The notes under the pieces are model-generated. The model saw only the letters and a list, made by a program, of their open reading frames with translations. It ran no database searches and was not told the origin of the DNA. Shown piece by piece: positions 9,495 through 18,422 of a stretch of DNA of 64,000 nucleotides. Location: positions 372,001 to 436,000 of the forward strand of contig CAIOTF010000023.1 in NCBI GenBank assembly GCA_903861125.1, written 5' to 3'. Both the position numbers and the translations under genes were made by a program. Each line of letters starts with the position of its first letter. The first letter of the stretch is position 1. The DNA comes from an uncultured Ignavibacteriota bacterium (GTDB taxonomy: Bacteria > Bacteroidota > Ignavibacteria > UBA10030 > UBA8401).

Positions 9495-11528
9495 ATGGGA
9501 AAATGGTTCATTATCTGTACTTTCTGCATTGCATTCATCGCCGTGGCGCAGGAAAAACCGCAAAAATACTGGATCTATTTTGCAGCCAAAGAGAATCTTA
9601 CGCTGTCTAAATTTTCCTCCCCGTCCGAGATCACCGCTCTCACCGGAATCTCCGAACGGGCATTACAGCGCAGAGCGAAGGTCGGACAGCAGATGGTGAC
9701 GTTCGAAGATTTTCCTGTTTCAGCTTCAAACCTGACACGGCTTACAGGCCTAGGAATTACAATTGAAAATACCTCGCGATGGTTCAATGCGGTTACGGCG
9801 TACCTCACTGTTTCACAACTCCGGCAAATAGAAACATTATCATTCGTTCGTTCCGTTGAACCGGTGGCAACATTTACGAGGAAAGAATTGCCGCCGGTAG
9901 AATTGGCGGCAAGAACATTTTTGAAACAGGCTACAGACAAATTTTCATACGGCTTGTCGCAGGCACACATGGCTTCGATCAACGCCATTACCGTACACAA
10001 CATCGGCATTTCGGGGCGCGGTGTGTTAGTGGGAATGCTTGATACGGGTTTCCGCTGGAAGATCCACGAAGCGATGCTCAACATGAAGGTTGTTGCTGAA
10101 TATGATTTTATCCAAAAAGATAATAATACGGCGAACGAAGGGAACGATGCTCTGTCTCAGGATTCACATGGTACATCAACAATGTCTCTCGTCGGCGCAT
10201 ATAAAGAGGGACAGCTAGTAAGTCCCGCGTTCAATGCAAATTTTATTCTCGGAAAAACAGAATACGTTCCATCCGAAACAAATGCGGAAGAAGATAACTG
10301 GGTTGCGGCAATTGAGTGGATGGAGTCGCAGGGTGTCGATGTTGTCAGCAGTTCGCTCGGCTACAAAGACTTTGATGCCGGACAGAAAAGTTATGTGTAT
10401 GCCGACATGAACGGCAGAACCGCTACAACATCGAAAGCAGCCACCATCGCGGCGCGCAAGGGGGTTGTTGTTGTTAATGCAATGGGAAATGAAGGAGCCG
10501 GTCTTGTTCCACCGTCTTTGACAACGCCGGCTGATGCGGATAGTATTGTTTCCGTTGGTGCAGTGAGCGTCGCCGGTAATTTAGCAGGATTCAGTTCCAA
10601 CGGTCCGACATCGGACGGACGGATGAAGCCGGATGTTATGGCGCACGGCATCGGAACATATGCCGCAACACCAAGCACAAATAGATATTCGGGCTCGTCG
10701 CAAGGCACATCGCTTTCTACGCCACTTGTGGCCGGAGTGGCAGCAATGGTCCTTTCCGCACATCCCGAACTAACACCGATACAGGTACGCGATGCACTGC
10801 GAAACACCGCAAGCAATGCAACAAAACCGAACAACGATATCGGATGGGGAATCATCAACGCGTACAAAGCGGTGCTGAATAACGGAATGGTGATCAGCAC
10901 CGATCCGGAAATTTCGCTGACACAGGACAGCAATTTTTCCGTGGGCGTATTTGTGGTATCAACATCGATTGTTAAAAAAGATTCGGTGCGTCTCTATTAT
11001 ACGACGAACGATGGTATCACTTTCACGCCGTTGAAAATGACCTTGGGCGACATCGTCGACACGGCAACAAACTCTGGAAAATATTCTGCGGTGATTCCAC
11101 AATCGCCGACAACACCCCGTTTTTATGTCCGCGCTGCAGACGCAACAAATGTTCCACACACCAGTCCATCCACAGCACCGGCTGTTTTGTACGATGCAAA
11201 AACCGGAACAACGGGAGTGACACCGGGTATTCCTGTTCCCGGATCATTTGCGCTGCTGCAGAACTATCCTAATCCTTTCAATCCGGTAACAGTGATCAGT
11301 TATGATCTTCCCCAAACAAGCAGTGTAACGCTTACAGTCTTTGATCTTCTCGGCCGCGAAGTGACCACGTTGGTCAACGAGGTAAAATCGTTTGGAAGAT
11401 ATTCTGTTCCGTTCAACGGCTCCGGTTTTGCAAGCGGCGTTTATTTTTACCGGCTGCAGACCCGCCAAACGGACGGAGAACGGGCTGAAAATTTTGTAGA
11501 AACAAAACGAATGATGCTGGTGAAATAA
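9495..11528 (+). CDS. Secreted subtilisin-like (S8) serine protease with T9SS C-terminal sorting domain
   Basis: 677 residues: signal peptide (1-18, cleavage near AVAQ), inhibitor-like prodomain (about 20-130), S8 catalytic domain (about 165-450), an Ig/Fn-like segment and a C-terminal sorting domain from about residue 590. The triad is Asp183 (GMLDTG), His225 (SHGTST) and Ser406 (GTSLSTP), with oxyanion Asn332 (MGNEG). The tail (LLQNYPNPFNPVTVISY, then VFDLLGREV, ending FVETKRMMLVK) is the type A signal recognised by the type IX secretion system, so the enzyme should be exported through the outer membrane and be released or surface-attached. No T9SS component is encoded in the window. A VWA membrane protein gene follows after 5 bp. 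Confidence 0.93.
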   Translation: MGKWFIICTFCIAFIAVAQEKPQKYWIYFAAKENLTLSKFSSPSEITALTGISERALQRRAKVGQQMVTFEDFPVSASNLTRLTGLGITIENTSRWFNAVTAYLTVSQLRQIETLSFVRSVEPVATFTRKELPPVELAARTFLKQATDKFSYGLSQAHMASINAITVHNIGISGRGVLVGMLDTGFRWKIHEAMLNMKVVAEYDFIQKDNNTANEGNDALSQDSHGTSTMSLVGAYKEGQLVSPAFNANFILGKTEYVPSETNAEEDNWVAAIEWMESQGVDVVSSSLGYKDFDAGQKSYVYADMNGRTATTSKAATIAARKGVVVVNAMGNEGAGLVPPSLTTPADADSIVSVGAVSVAGNLAGFSSNGPTSDGRMKPDVMAHGIGTYAATPSTNRYSGSSQGTSLSTPLVAGVAAMVLSAHPELTPIQVRDALRNTASNATKPNNDIGWGIINAYKAVLNNGMVISTDPEISLTQDSNFSVGVFVVSTSIVKKDSVRLYYTTNDGITFTPLKMTLGDIVDTATNSGKYSAVIPQSPTTPRFYVRAADATNVPHTSPSTAPAVLYDAKTGTTGVTPGIPVPGSFALLQNYPNPFNPVTVISYDLPQTSSVTLTVFDLLGREVTTLVNEVKSFGRYSVPFNGSGFASGVYFYRLQTRQTDGERAENFVETKRMMLVK

Positions 11529-11533
11529 GAATC

Positions 11534-13684
11534 GTGAACTTATCTTTTCAAACACCACTGTCTCTTGTTATCACTTTCGTTATCGTTTCCTTTGCGGTTT
11601 CGTATTATGTATACCGTTATACCGTCCCGCAGATATCGGCTGCAAAACGGTCCCTGCTGATTGTTGTACGCGGATTGGCGCTGACATTCATTCTGCTAGC
11701 GATTTGTGAACCGCTGTTCCGCCTGATCTCACATGAAGAAAAGCGGCCGACAATTGCACTGCTTGCCGATATCTCTTTAAGCATGTCGCAAACGGACGGG
11801 GCGGGCAACCGGGAAAAGGCCCTCGTTTCTCTGCTGCACAGCGATGCCGTAAAAGCACTTTCCCGTTCTGCGGATCTGAAATTATTTTGCTTTTCGTATG
11901 CTGCGTCTCCGTTACTCCCCGAATCGCTCACCATCAGCGGTGGAACAACAAATATCTCCTCGGCTCTGCAATCGTCCCTGAAATCAATCGATGACCTCCG
12001 AGGAATCATCCTGCTAACCGATGGAAATTATAACGCCGGTACGAATCCGCTGTACGATGCGGAGAAAAGCCGCATTCCCATCTTCACGGTTGGCATCGGC
12101 GATACGAACGAGCAGAAAGATATTTCCGTTTCGAAACTGCTGACCAATTCCATCGGCTATGTTGATGCTGCAATTCCGGTTGATGCAACCATTAAAGCAT
12201 CGGGCATTTCGCCGCGGACGGTATCCGTTTCACTGATGGAAGAGGGAGGGAAAATCGCAGAACAGACGGTCTCCATTCCGTCGGCAAACACCGCCGCAGA
12301 AATCCCCGTCAAATTTTCCTACACACCTAAAAGCGACGGAGTAAAAAAACTTTCTGTTGCCGTTGCCGGAATTGACGGAGAGATGACCGCAAAGAATAAT
12401 GCACGTTCCGCCCTGATTAAAATCCTGAAAAACAAAATGAATATCGTTGTAATTGCAGGTACCGTCAGCCCCGATGTTGCCGCCGTAATGCAAGCGCTGA
12501 ATACCGATAAAAATATCGAAGCGCCGCTTTTTTATCAATTGCCGAACGGAGAGTTCAAGTCTCAAAAAGAGAATGCGGAGATCCAATCATCACTGACAAA
12601 AGCTGATGCCGTGGTTCTGATCGGATTTCCGTCGTCGTTCACCACCGTGCCGTTCATTCAGCGGTTTCAGCAAACGATCGCGTCACGTTCGATTCCGGTA
12701 TTGTTTATAGCAAGCCGAACGCTGGACCTGCAGAAGGTCCGCTCGCTGGAAAAAATATTTCCGTTCACCGTTACTTCGGAAAGAATAGACGAGCAGATGG
12801 TGCTGCCGGTGGTCCCGGAAAAAAATAAATTCCACCAGCTGTTGCAGAACGATGGAGCGCCGTGGCAGAAACTTCCGCCGCTCTTCTATTCCCTGCAGAC
12901 ATTCTCGGCAAAACCGGAAGCGCTGAATCTTCTTTCGGTGCAAATTCAAAATGTTCCGCTGGCGAATCCCCTTTTTCTCATCCGAAACACCGGCAACACA
13001 AAATCCGCCGCTTTTCTCGGTTACGGCATCCACCGCTGGAAAATACTGACGGGTTCGACGAACGAGACGAAAGATTTTTTTACTCAATGGTTCTCATCTC
13101 TTATCCGCTGGCTTGCAACGCGCGAGCAGGATACATTTCTCCGCGTGGAACCGTCGAAAGAATTCTACTCACAGGGAGAGCAGGTTGATTTTTCCGGACA
13201 GGTATATAATGAAAGTTATCAGCCGTTAGACAATGCCGAGGTAATTGTTTCTGTCAGGTCTCAGCGTGGTAACGAACATTACGAAACAACTCTTTCTTCC
13301 CTCGGCACCGGTCTCTATGACGGCAGCATCGGAAATTTATCCGAAGGGGATTTTACATATTCTGCATCAGCCCTGTTTAATGGGGATACCGTTGGAACCA
13401 CCAAGGGAAGAATCTCTGTCGGTGAGCAGTCGGTCGAGTTTGCCGAAACAAAAATGAATAAACCGCTGTTGGTGCAAATGGCTTCGTCTTCCGGCGGAGA
13501 ATATGCCGATGCGTCAGCGTTCAGCGTACTTGAAAAAAAGATCTTCGCCAGAAAAGAAATGCAGCTGATGATGCGACCGCTGACCAGTGAGTTTGAATTG
13601 TGGAATCTCCCCTCTTTCTTAACAATCATTGTTTTGCTGTTCGGTGCCGAATGGATCATCAGAAAACAGAGCGGAATGCTGTAA
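11534..13684 (+). CDS. Membrane-anchored von Willebrand factor A domain protein
   Basis: 716 residues from a GTG start 5 bp after the subtilase stop, so the two are probably co-transcribed. Two N-terminal helices (about 8-28 and 41-60) precede a VWA domain with the MIDAS motif DISLS (Asp79, Ser81, Ser83) and the later LLTDGNYNAG strand. A long extracytoplasmic region with beta-sandwich character follows, and one C-terminal helix (about 692-708, FLTIIVLLFGAEWII). The build resembles BatA/CoxE-like or glutamine-amidotransferase-like VWA proteins of Bacteroidota, which often work with MoxR ATPases; a moxR gene lies 6 kb away but is not adjacent. The function is unknown. Confidence 0.78.
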   Translation: MNLSFQTPLSLVITFVIVSFAVSYYVYRYTVPQISAAKRSLLIVVRGLALTFILLAICEPLFRLISHEEKRPTIALLADISLSMSQTDGAGNREKALVSLLHSDAVKALSRSADLKLFCFSYAASPLLPESLTISGGTTNISSALQSSLKSIDDLRGIILLTDGNYNAGTNPLYDAEKSRIPIFTVGIGDTNEQKDISVSKLLTNSIGYVDAAIPVDATIKASGISPRTVSVSLMEEGGKIAEQTVSIPSANTAAEIPVKFSYTPKSDGVKKLSVAVAGIDGEMTAKNNARSALIKILKNKMNIVVIAGTVSPDVAAVMQALNTDKNIEAPLFYQLPNGEFKSQKENAEIQSSLTKADAVVLIGFPSSFTTVPFIQRFQQTIASRSIPVLFIASRTLDLQKVRSLEKIFPFTVTSERIDEQMVLPVVPEKNKFHQLLQNDGAPWQKLPPLFYSLQTFSAKPEALNLLSVQIQNVPLANPLFLIRNTGNTKSAAFLGYGIHRWKILTGSTNETKDFFTQWFSSLIRWLATREQDTFLRVEPSKEFYSQGEQVDFSGQVYNESYQPLDNAEVIVSVRSQRGNEHYETTLSSLGTGLYDGSIGNLSEGDFTYSASALFNGDTVGTTKGRISVGEQSVEFAETKMNKPLLVQMASSSGGEYADASAFSVLEKKIFARKEMQLMMRPLTSEFELWNLPSFLTIIVLLFGAEWIIRKQSGML

Positions 13685-13784
13685 AAGCAATGACAATATT
13701 TGTCGTTTTACTGTTGTAAGGTGTTAACGTTATTAAAATTTTAAGCATTTCTCTCAAAAATATTTAACGGTATTTTTATTAACC

Positions 13785-14159
13785 ATGAAACGTTCCCTAC
13801 TTCTCCTCGGCTCACTTTTCGCCTTCTTCGGTGTGGCGTTTGGTGCATTCGGAGCACACGGCTTGAAAACGATCCTCTCGCCGGAGATGCTTGCCATTTT
13901 TGAAACGGCAGTCCGCTACCAGATGTATCATGCATTCGGTATCATTATTGCTTCATTTCTGGCGGATGAGCATCCCTTGGCGGTAACGGCAGGACGATTG
14001 TTCGGTGCGGGAATATTGCTGTTCAGCGGCAGTCTTTATGTGCTCTCGTTAACGGAAATTCGCTCGTTTGGAATGATAACACCGTTAGGCGGATTTTGTT
14101 TTCTCGGCGGATGGTTTCTTCTTTTTTCTGCAGCTTTAAAAATAAAGAAGGAGAACTAA
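13785..14159 (+). CDS. DUF423 family membrane protein
   Basis: 124 residues with four predicted helices. The signature GAFGAHGLK (residues 20-28) followed by FETAVRYQMYHAFGI is diagnostic of DUF423 (YgdD-like) inner-membrane proteins, whose role is not established. The start ATG at 13785 gives the normal family length. The stop codon sits in the loop of a terminator hairpin shared with the convergent DUF3332 gene. Confidence 0.88.
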   Translation: MKRSLLLLGSLFAFFGVAFGAFGAHGLKTILSPEMLAIFETAVRYQMYHAFGIIIASFLADEHPLAVTAGRLFGAGILLFSGSLYVLSLTEIRSFGMITPLGGFCFLGGWFLLFSAALKIKKEN

Positions 14160-14176
14160 AAAACTGTTCTCCTTCT
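14146..14176. terminator. Terminator-like hairpin between convergent genes
   Basis: A perfect 11-bp stem (agaaggagaac at 14146-14156 with gttctccttct at 14166-14176) encloses a 9-nt loop that contains the DUF423 stop codon. It sits between convergent stops, so it can serve both strands. U-tracts are weak on both sides. Confidence 0.6.
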
Positions 14177-14192
14177 GTTAAACAAAATGATA

Positions 14193-14699
14193 TTATTTGG
14201 TTGCGATCATGGATGTAACTTCTGCGTTGCTGTAGCTGCTTAAAATATTTCCATTCGCGTCAACAATGTTCATATTCCCGTTTGCATCGCTGATTGCGTA
14301 TGCAAGAACTTTTCCGTCGGCATCCTTTACCGTCGATTTTCCTTCTTCGCGGGATACGGTAAACGATTTTCCGGCATAGGAGACCGTCATTTCGTTCTTT
14401 TCCTTGTTAAAGGAGACCGTAGTTCCATCTTCCGATGTAATTTTCGAGGCCATAGGATTGCTGCCGGTCCAGAATTCAACCGAATTCAGGATTACGGTAT
14501 CAACAAATCCTGCAATGCCATAGACGGGTACAACCTGGCACACTAAGAATACAACTTCAACTACCCACTTGTTGCCAAGCGAACCGTTCCAGTTGTATAC
14601 TTTTTTTGTGAGACTGAATGATCCGTAACATCCAACGGACATCAATGCCATTGTCCCAACCAACATTGCAACGACGATCTGTTTAAATAGTTTATTCAT
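14193..14699 (-). CDS. DUF3332 family lipoprotein-like protein
   Basis: 168 residues. The N-terminus is a lipoprotein-type signal (MNKLFKQIVVAMLVGTMALMSVGC, Cys24), followed by YGSFSLTKKVYNWNGSLGNKWV and a hydrophobic helix (VYGIAGFVDTVILNSVEFWTG), the pattern of DUF3332. The C-terminal half is polar and contains repeating short beta strands (KVLAYAISDANGNMNIVDANGN). The function is not known. Members are small envelope proteins found mostly in Bacteroidota and Gammaproteobacteria. It is monocistronic, facing the DUF423 gene tail to tail. Confidence 0.8.
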   Translation of the reverse strand: MNKLFKQIVVAMLVGTMALMSVGCYGSFSLTKKVYNWNGSLGNKWVVEVVFLVCQVVPVYGIAGFVDTVILNSVEFWTGSNPMASKITSEDGTTVSFNKEKNEMTVSYAGKSFTVSREEGKSTVKDADGKVLAYAISDANGNMNIVDANGNILSSYSNAEVTSMIATK

Positions 14700-15037
14700 T
14701 ATGGTGCCCCTGTAAATTATTTGAAAAATAGTGGATTAATTGCCGATGCGAGTATACTATATTTTTTGATTGATGGCAAGAGATTGAATAAAAATAATTT
14801 ATTTTTCGTTGCTTTGGTGAATGCTTAATCCATCTCTTGGTTAACGTGTTGTTGTGCGTTTATTGTATAGAGGATTATTCTTCGGCGGCGCAGGTAGGCA
14901 TTCAATTCCCGAATATGGATTTTTCACAATTTCTGCGTATTATATTGATGTAATACTGGTTTAGATTGTGGTTGGCGGCAAAGGACACTTTCAAACAAAA
15001 AGGACAATCTCATTACAATAATTGCGGAGGAAACACT
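14700..15037. other. Intergenic region between divergent genes with an AT-rich inverted repeat
   Basis: This 338-bp stretch holds the start regions of the DUF3332 and Bax-inhibitor genes. It contains an imperfect inverted repeat: caagagattgaata (14777-14790) matches the complement of 14826-14839 at 12 of 14 positions, around a 35-nt AT-rich loop. GGAGG at 15026-15030 is the ribosome binding site of the downstream gene. No convincing open frame, tRNA or other RNA gene was seen. Confidence 0.5.
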
Positions 15038-15781
15038 ATGATGCGTACGGCAAATCCGGCGTTGAACGACAAAACATTTGAACAGATCGGCACGGGTCAA
15101 TACGCCGATACAATGACCGTGCAGGGCACAGTGAACAAAACAGGGATGATGCTTCTGCTTCTTGTGGCGGGTGCTGCATATACCTGGAGTTTGTTCCTTG
15201 AAGGAAATACCGGATCGCTCTCTCTGTGGATGATGGCCGGCGTAATCGGCGGAATGATTGTTGCATTCGTTACCGTCTTTAAAAAAGAATGGTCACCTAT
15301 CACCGCTCCGCTCTATGCAGTACTCGAAGGTTTTGCGCTTGGCGGAATTTCCGCAATTCTGGAATCTGCGTATCCGAATATTGTGATCCAGGCTGTCGCG
15401 CTGACATTTGGAACCGCAGGATGTTTGCTGATCGCGTACAAATCCGGAATGATCAAAGCAACCGAGAATTTCAAATTGGGCATCTTCGCGGCGACCGGCG
15501 GTATTGCGGTAATCTATCTCGTCGGCATGATCATGAGATTCTTTGGAACATCAATCCCGTATATTCATGAGAACGGATTAATCGGCATCGGATTCAGTCT
15601 TGTTGTTGTTGTAATCGCGGCATTAAACCTCGTTCTTGACTTTGATTTTATCGAAAAAGGTGCGGAACACGGCGCCCCGAAATTTATGGAGTGGTATGCT
15701 GCGTTCGGACTTATGGTGACATTGGTCTGGCTCTATATTGAGATTCTGCGTCTTCTTTCAAAATTGAACAGCAGAAAATAA
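15038..15781 (+). CDS. Bax inhibitor-1/YccA-like membrane protein
   Basis: 247 residues from ATG 15038, chosen because GGAGG lies 7 bp upstream; the open frame extends to 14966 without such a site. The N-terminus (MMRTANPALNDKTFEQIG) is typical of the bacterial Bax-inhibitor-1-like group (BaxI_1). Seven hydrophobic segments follow, ending in LVWLYIEILRLLSKL, a common end for the family. Relatives are inner-membrane proteins proposed to act as pH-sensitive Ca2+ leak channels; the bacterial role is not settled. A strong hairpin follows the gene, so it is probably transcribed alone. Confidence 0.88.
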   Translation: MMRTANPALNDKTFEQIGTGQYADTMTVQGTVNKTGMMLLLLVAGAAYTWSLFLEGNTGSLSLWMMAGVIGGMIVAFVTVFKKEWSPITAPLYAVLEGFALGGISAILESAYPNIVIQAVALTFGTAGCLLIAYKSGMIKATENFKLGIFAATGGIAVIYLVGMIMRFFGTSIPYIHENGLIGIGFSLVVVVIAALNLVLDFDFIEKGAEHGAPKFMEWYAAFGLMVTLVWLYIEILRLLSKLNSRK

Positions 15782-15790
15782 TTGCTTGTG

Positions 15791-15825
15791 TCCCCGGGGC
15801 CGCACCGGCTTCGGGGATACTCTTT
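15791..15825 (+). terminator. Rho-independent terminator after the Bax-inhibitor-like gene
   Basis: A GC-rich hairpin begins 10 bp after the stop codon. The outer stem TCCCCG/CGGGGA (15791-15796 with 15112-type partner at 15812-15817 on the window scale 15800s: 15812-15817) encloses an inner stem GCCG/CGGC. It is followed by atactctttt. Confidence 0.6.
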
Positions 15826-15933
15826 TGCCTCACGGATTGAACCATTCCCCCTTTTTCTCGTCTAAATTGTAACATTGTAACTCCCTTCAAGTTTTTTTAT
15901 CTTTCAATAAATAGTGAAAGGAACTGCCGCTGT

Positions 15934-17652
15934 ATGATGAAGCGTTGTGTATTGTTTTATGCTGCCGGAATACTTCTTGTGATCGCCGGTTGCTCTTCAA
16001 GTAAAGAAACGGTTGAAACACAGACTGTTCAGCCTTCCGGATCTCCGGAAAACGAGCAGCACCAGTCGGTTGCGATGCAGTTGTTCATCGACGGTTCGCT
16101 GAAAGAAAGCAAGGGTCAGTTTGCCGAAGCAATCCTTGATTATCAGGATGCCCTGCGGTACGATCATGATCCCGCAATATTTTTCGCAATGGCGAAATGT
16201 TATGCTCAATTGCGGCGTTTTGCTCCGGCTGCGGAAAATGCGGTCAGGGCAGTAGAACACGATCCCTCAAAAATTGAGTACCGCGATCTGCTTGCACAGA
16301 TCTATCTCAACTCCGCGCAGTTTGATAAAGCGGCACTTGAATACCGGACCATCCTTCAGATCGATCCGCAGAATGTCGCTGCCGCATATACACTTGCACA
16401 ATTGCTGGAACATGTAAAGCCGCTTGAGGCGTTGGAATTATATAATTCGCTTATTGCCCGCCAGGGTCCTACGTGGGAAGTGCTGCTCCAGATTGCGCAG
16501 CTGAATACCGTATTGCAGCGGTACGACAAATCCATCGAAGCGCTGGAGGAGATGCAAAAGATGGATCCGAGCAACCTTGCAGTGAAACAGAATCTTGCCG
16601 AAGTCTATATCCGAGTAAAAAAATACGACAAGGCTCTTGTACTGCTGAACGATGTGCTGGAAAAAAATCCGGCCAATATCATGCTCCGCGCAACACTGGC
16701 GGACGTGTACCTGCAGCAGAACGATTGGAATTCCGCGAAGAAAGAATTAAACACTGTTCTGCAGTCAGACTCGCTCGATCCCGACACGCATCTGCGCATC
16801 GGCGTTGCCTTCTACGCACAAACACTGAAGGATACACTTATCATTCCGGAAGCAATCGCTGTATTTAAGCAATATGAAAATAAATTCCCTTCCGATGCCC
16901 GGCCGTACGTGTATCTTGGTGTTCTTCATCGCGGAATAAAAAAAGATTCCGTGGCGGAACAATATTTTACCCGGGCAACACAATCTTCAAACTGGAACGG
17001 CGATGCGTGGTGGCAGCTCGGCTGGATGTATTTTGACAAACAGGATTTTAAAGAGACCATCAGCATTATGAACAAGGCGAAGCAATACATCTCCGATGAT
17101 TTCAGGATCTATATGCTGTTGGGTATCGCGTACAACCGCTCGGGTATGAATCAGGATTCCCGCATTGCTCTGGAGCGAGCCGTTGAACTGAATCCTGCCG
17201 ACTTGAATGCTCTCTCGTCGCTCGGCCTTACCTACGACGCGCTGACGATGCATACAGAATCGGATACGGTCTACGAGCGTGCATTAAGGATCGATCCGAA
17301 GTTTCCGCTTGTGCTCAACAATTATGCATACAGTTTATCCGAGCGCGGCTTGCAGCTTGAGCGTGCAGAGAAGATGTCAAGAGAGTCCCTCGCCGCCGAT
17401 TCCCTTAACCCGTCGTATCTTGATACGTACGGATGGATCCTTTTCCAGAAGGGAAAATATTCAGAGGCACTGCCCAATATTCAAAAAGCAGTGGATCTTG
17501 GTGATGCCAGCGCTGTTGTTATGGAACATCTCGGCGACGTGTATGCAAAATTGAATCGGACAGACGAAGCAATTAAATATTGGAAGAAGGCGTTGGAGAA
17601 AGACCAGAACAATGCTGCGCTGAAGGAAAAGATTGCCAAGGGAATAATGTGA
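15934..17652 (+). CDS. TPR-repeat outer-membrane lipoprotein
   Basis: 572 residues: a lipoprotein signal (MMKRCVLFYAAGILLVIAGC, Cys20), a polar linker, then about twelve tetratricopeptide repeats filling the rest (for example AEAILDYQDALRYDHD, RALRIDPKFPLVLNNYAY, AIKYWKKALEKDQNNAALK). TPR arrays bind protein partners, so a periplasmic scaffold role is likely. It starts a three-gene operon: its stop codon overlaps the start of the DUF4292 gene, which overlaps the EnvC-like gene. This order (TPR, DUF4292, M23/EnvC) recurs in Bacteroidota. AAAGGAA upstream of ATG 15934 is a plausible ribosome binding site. Confidence 0.88.
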   Translation: MMKRCVLFYAAGILLVIAGCSSSKETVETQTVQPSGSPENEQHQSVAMQLFIDGSLKESKGQFAEAILDYQDALRYDHDPAIFFAMAKCYAQLRRFAPAAENAVRAVEHDPSKIEYRDLLAQIYLNSAQFDKAALEYRTILQIDPQNVAAAYTLAQLLEHVKPLEALELYNSLIARQGPTWEVLLQIAQLNTVLQRYDKSIEALEEMQKMDPSNLAVKQNLAEVYIRVKKYDKALVLLNDVLEKNPANIMLRATLADVYLQQNDWNSAKKELNTVLQSDSLDPDTHLRIGVAFYAQTLKDTLIIPEAIAVFKQYENKFPSDARPYVYLGVLHRGIKKDSVAEQYFTRATQSSNWNGDAWWQLGWMYFDKQDFKETISIMNKAKQYISDDFRIYMLLGIAYNRSGMNQDSRIALERAVELNPADLNALSSLGLTYDALTMHTESDTVYERALRIDPKFPLVLNNYAYSLSERGLQLERAEKMSRESLAADSLNPSYLDTYGWILFQKGKYSEALPNIQKAVDLGDASAVVMEHLGDVYAKLNRTDEAIKYWKKALEKDQNNAALKEKIAKGIM

Positions 17653-18422
17653 ACACTGTAAAATTGTTTTCCGTATTCTTTGCTGTGTTTTTTTTCGGCT
17701 GTGCTACTGTGCCGAAACCGACCGCCAACGAAGCAATGTCGGCGGATGAACTTCGTCTTTGCCTTGCACAAACAACCGATTCGCTGAAAGATTTTTCCGC
17801 CGAAGGTTCAATCACAATACACACGCCGACTATGGATCAGTCGGCCGGTTTCGATCTCGCCGCACGCGGTACGGATTCCATAAAAATGTCTGTCTACGGT
17901 CCGTTCGGCATCACCGTCGGCTCCGCACTGTTTACGCGTCATGAATTCACCGCCTATAACGCGCTCAACAATACGGTTTATCGCGGTTCTCCCGAAAAAC
18001 AAATGCGCATGCTCCCGTTCGTTAAAGAGATTCCGTTTGAACTGCTGACCGGTACACTGAGGGGAATATATTTTTTCCTCCAATCATCGCCAATCGATAG
18101 TTTGAGTGTAAATGCTGAAAATTCGCTATCGTTCACTATAAGTAACAGCGATGGTTCATTCGACAAATTACAATATGACGGCGGTGTAAACCGTATTACG
18201 CGTTGTACACGCAGAGACGCAGGCGGAAGCATTCTTTGGCATGTCGGCTATCGTTACAAACGGAACGTTGACGGCGGTATTGTTCCCGAACAGGTCGAAG
18301 TGAACGTTCCATTGAAAGAGTCGACCCTCGTGCTGGATTACGACTCCGTTGTGTGGGGCAGTCCTCAGTCGCCGCTCACCATTTTATTTCCCGAAGACGC
18401 GGAGATTGTCACCATCGAATGA
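17649..18422 (+). CDS. DUF4292 family lipoprotein
   Basis: 257 residues from a GTG whose last bases form the stop of the TPR gene (GTGA overlap). The open frame runs upstream to 17580, but only the GTG start yields a lipoprotein signal (MNTVKLFSVFFAVFFFGC, Cys18). The body is rich in beta strands (FDLAARGTDSIKMSVYGPFG, then LLTGTLRG and VNVPLKESTLVLDYDSVVW), resembling the LolA/LolB-like fold expected for DUF4292. It may bind lipids in the envelope, an inference from fold type. Both ends overlap neighbours by 4 bp, so translation of the three genes is probably coupled. Confidence 0.8.
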   Translation: MNTVKLFSVFFAVFFFGCATVPKPTANEAMSADELRLCLAQTTDSLKDFSAEGSITIHTPTMDQSAGFDLAARGTDSIKMSVYGPFGITVGSALFTRHEFTAYNALNNTVYRGSPEKQMRMLPFVKEIPFELLTGTLRGIYFFLQSSPIDSLSVNAENSLSFTISNSDGSFDKLQYDGGVNRITRCTRRDAGGSILWHVGYRYKRNVDGGIVPEQVEVNVPLKESTLVLDYDSVVWGSPQSPLTILFPEDAEIVTIE

